Assembly: GCF_042747725.1 (NCBI RefSeq)
Contig: NZ_JBHZGO010000113.1
Coordinates: forward strand, 1 to 64,000
Direction of reading: 5' to 3'
Length of the DNA stretch: 64,000 nt
DNA from: FACHB-T130 sp042747725
Lineage (GTDB): Bacteria > Cyanobacteriota > Cyanobacteriia > Cyanobacteriales > FACHB-T130
In this document: positions 62,000-64,000 of the stretch, piece after piece
Position numbering within the stretch: position 1 is the first letter of the stretch
Layout of the letters: each line of letters opens with the position of its first letter
The notes under the pieces: model-generated
Seen by the model: only the letters and a program-made list of their open reading frames with translations
The model's database searches: none
What the model was told of the DNA's origin: nothing
Position numbers and translations under genes: made by a program

Positions 62000-62464
62000 T
62001 CCCAGAGGCTGTTCGATGCGATCGCAAAGCCTGAAAATCATGCTGTGTCGCCTCTTGGGGTGAGGGGTCATGGCAATTGCAGACTGTTTTTTTAAGTGAT
62101 AGGCTTGAGGGAAACAATTCGGCATCGGACTCAGGTTTATGTAAATTCCATTAAATAAACCTGTAAGGATGAGAAATTGGTAATCCCGTCGAATCAATTC
62201 GGGGGATACACCGACTTAACCCCCTCATGATACGATGCGATTTGTAACACCCGTGGGTGCCTTGGAACTAAAAACGCGATCCCCAGGTGGAACGAGGTCA
62301 AAAGAGTTTAGAATTCCATCTGCCCACGTTCTACCCAAAGTTCGCGGTCTGACTCCATTCATTGGGGGATTCATCTCAATTCATTGAATGGAGGAAGTCA
62401 CTTCTGTTGACAGTGTTACGAGTCCCAAGCCTAGAGGCGGAAATCTTTAGAATATGTAACATCG
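62000..62464. other. Non-coding spacer
   Basis: 465 bp between two FHA genes on the same strand. A hairpin (ATTCATTGGGGG / AATTCATTGAATGG) near 62357-62394 is visible but no gene. The promoter of the second FHA gene is probably near 62400-62460. Confidence 0.35.
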
Positions 62465-62956
62465 GTGATTACCCTGACCCTGCTGCATCCTATCCAATCT
62501 ATACCAGTTCAGAATTGGACTTTTGAACCCGAATCAGTAGTAATTCGGATTGGCCGGTCAACCGATAATAATGTCATTCTTTACAGTGCTGTTGTTTCTC
62601 GCCACCACGTCGAGATCCGGCGCAGTGGTTCCGATTGGGAAGTTGTTAGTATAGGTGCCAATGGCACCTATCTTGATGGAAAACGCATCGCCCAAGTGCC
62701 AGTGGTCGATGGGATGATTATTCGCCTCGCCAGCTCCGGTCCCCAAATTCAAATTCGGATTGGCTCGGCAGAAACTAAGGCAAGGCTAAATACGGTTGCG
62801 GGTAAGCAATCGGTCGCTCGAAAGTCAGAAGAGAAATCTAAAGATAAAGAGACTTTCATAGATGCCCGTTCGCTTGAAGCCGATGACAAAAATCAACCCA
62901 ATGTGAAGCTGGTAGCTGCTTCGGAAAATCTTGGTAAATCTAATAAATTACCCTAG
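62465..62956 (+). CDS. FHA-domain protein
   Basis: 163 residues. FHA core: VIRIGRSTDNNVIL, VVSRHHVEIRR and GANGTYLDG, with the phosphothreonine-binding Arg, Ser, His and Asn visible, in residues about 20-100. The C-terminal third is a basic/charged tail (VARKSEEKSKDKE). Start is GTG 62465 (MITLTLLHPIQ); the ATG alternatives are internal to the fold. Likely a reader of Ser/Thr phosphorylation, like the FHA gene 465 bp upstream; the two do not form a tight operon. Confidence 0.87.
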   Translation: MITLTLLHPIQSIPVQNWTFEPESVVIRIGRSTDNNVILYSAVVSRHHVEIRRSGSDWEVVSIGANGTYLDGKRIAQVPVVDGMIIRLASSGPQIQIRIGSAETKARLNTVAGKQSVARKSEEKSKDKETFIDARSLEADDKNQPNVKLVAASENLGKSNKLP

Positions 62957-63093
62957 GGTTGCCAAGATTCTGTAGCGAGTCTTTACCATCGCAATTCAAG
63001 GGTTTGAAACTGTAACTTAATTTCTGCCCATATCTAGACAAAAACTCCTGATTGACCACATAATAGGGTGAATCTATTGAGGAACTCTTAAAA

Positions 63094-63732
63094 ATGGACA
63101 ATCAGGACGTGACTATAAGTATAGGTGATGCCTCTAAAGAATTGGGCGTATCAATTAAAACTGTTCGTAGGTGGGCAGATTCTGGGAAGCTTCGTTACGA
63201 ACGCAGTCCAAGCGGACATAGAAGATTTTATTTAGCAGACATAAAACGAATTACGCCACGCGACTTAAAGCAGTTAGATAGCCGGATAACTATCAATTAC
63301 GCTCGTGTATCTAGTCACGACCAAAAGGCAGATTTAGTGCGTCAAGTACAAATTTTAGAAGCTTTTAGTAGCGCTAATGGCTGGCAGTACGAAACTATCT
63401 CTGATTTAGGCTCAGGGCTAAATTACAACCAAAAAGGCTTGCAAAAACTGCTTAAGCGAATCATGAAAGGTGATATTGGCAGGCTTGTCTTAACTCATAA
63501 AGACCGATTGCTTAGATTTGGTTCAGAGTTAGTATTCGCTATGTGCGAAGAGTTTGAAACTGAAGTTGTAATAGTTAACAAATCAGATGAAGAGTTGACA
63601 TTTGAGCAAGAACTAGTCACGGACATGATAGAACTCATTACCGTGTTCTCGGCACGTCTTTATGGTTTTCGTAGTCGCAAAAATAAAAAACTTCTTGATA
63701 ATGTAGCTAAAGCTGTACAAGATTCTCAATAA
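63094..63732 (+). CDS. tnpA: IS607-family serine recombinase TnpA
   Basis: 212 residues. N-terminal MerR-like HTH (IGDASKELGVSIKTVRRWAD, GHRRFYLADI) followed by a serine-resolvase catalytic domain (INYARVSSHDQKADLVRQ, then LVLTHKDRLLRFG). The first Ser of ARVS is the expected nucleophile. This HTH plus resolvase order marks the transposase of IS607-type elements. tnpB begins 71 bp downstream on the same strand, completing the element type. The end of the element lies outside the window. Confidence 0.92.
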   Translation: MDNQDVTISIGDASKELGVSIKTVRRWADSGKLRYERSPSGHRRFYLADIKRITPRDLKQLDSRITINYARVSSHDQKADLVRQVQILEAFSSANGWQYETISDLGSGLNYNQKGLQKLLKRIMKGDIGRLVLTHKDRLLRFGSELVFAMCEEFETEVVIVNKSDEELTFEQELVTDMIELITVFSARLYGFRSRKNKKLLDNVAKAVQDSQ

Positions 63733-63803
63733 ATACGTTAACATTTGGGTAGATATAGGTATATATTAGAGAAGTCAGCCAAACATTGTCAAGGTCGTAA
63801 ACA

Positions 63804-64000
63804 ATGCTCCTTTCTTTCAAGACAGCGCTAATTCCCAATAACAAACAAGTTACAGCATTCAAGAAAGCTTCTGGTGTAGCGCGTCATGCCTACAACTGGG
63901 CAAACGCTGTAATTATGGACGTTTTGAAAGTTCGCGAAACCGATAAAACAGTCAAAGTGCCATCGGCTATCGACCTTCATAATAAACTAGTCGCGGAGGT
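63804..64000 (+). CDS. tnpB: TnpB RNA-guided nuclease, N-terminal part, cut by window edge
   Basis: Translation from ATG 63804 gives MLLSFKTALIPNNKQVTAF then KKASGVARHAYNWANAV and VPSAIDLHNKL, the normal start of TnpB of IS607/IS605 elements (OrfB helix-turn-helix domain). About 65 codons are visible and open. TnpB proteins are guided by a reRNA/omega RNA transcribed from the element's right end, which lies beyond this window together with the RuvC and zinc-finger parts. Confidence 0.88.
   Translation, partial: MLLSFKTALIPNNKQVTAFKKASGVARHAYNWANAVIMDVLKVRETDKTVKVPSAIDLHNKLVAE

Overview
The window looks like chromosomal DNA of a filamentous, probably non-heterocystous, cyanobacterium. Reasons: the HIP1 octamer GCGATCGC is very dense in genes and spacers; there is a stand-alone homologue of the orange carotenoid protein C-terminal domain; the pilMNOQ cluster is of the cyanobacterial type with no pilP; there are many long PAS/GAF histidine kinases; and the spacers are full of the palindromic and tandem repeats typical of these genomes. 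No rRNA, tRNA or CRISPR array was seen. Genus cannot be assigned from sequence reading alone.

Layout. 1-1.6 kb: the 5' end of an IS5-type transposase gene abuts an ATPase gene whose 3' part is missing, with a partner gene of unknown function upstream. 1.7-10.3 kb: housekeeping genes (folC, adk, a CobO-like P-loop protein, dcd, thyX with an in-frame HNH intein, a flavoprotein without its redox cysteines, cobD, HU). 10.6-16.2 kb: type IV pilus genes pilM-pilN-pilO-pilQ. 16.4 kb: a sugar-type ABC binding lipoprotein. 18-38.3 kb: a large signalling region with four sensor kinases, a CheR-PAS protein followed by a broken PAS copy, a double CheB, three response-regulator proteins including a REC-GAF-PP2C phosphatase, and an RsbW-like kinase. 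39.2-42.4 kb: a five-gene same-strand group, read here as an envelope methionine-redox system: Met-rich MXKDX-type lipoprotein, thioredoxin-like protein, CcdA, b-type cytochrome, and a Tat-exported molybdopterin oxidoreductase. It is followed by an OCP C-terminal-domain homologue. 43-50 kb: queG, a HAD phosphatase, a nuclease-like protein, a MalK-type ATPase and a ParC/GyrA paralogue. 49.5-51.2 kb: a duplicated segment carrying two response regulators and a dead copy of the parC 5' end. 52-55.3 kb: accessory DNA with an EamA remnant, a TcmP plus Gp37/Gp68 (three-Cys) pair and a frameshifted LysR gene. 55.6-63 kb: small hypothetical proteins, an O-methyltransferase, an amidase fused to a glucosaminidase-like domain, pgl and two FHA proteins. 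63.1 kb to the right edge: an IS607-type element (tnpA plus the start of tnpB).

How the genes fit together. dcd and thyX sit 12 bp apart and both serve dTTP synthesis (dCTP to dUTP; dUMP to dTMP). The signalling region has chemotaxis adaptation enzymes (CheR, CheB) but no receptor or CheA, so it probably modulates kinases or partner switching rather than flagellar-type chemotaxis. The most interesting system is the 39.2-42.4 kb redox operon, which recombines parts known separately from MsrPQ/MrpX hypochlorite scavenging and from TlpA/CcdA thiol transfer. The spacers also preserve readable transposition history: a ~90-bp element in three copies with flanking duplications, one of them nested inside another palindromic repeat whose empty form lies 7 kb away.
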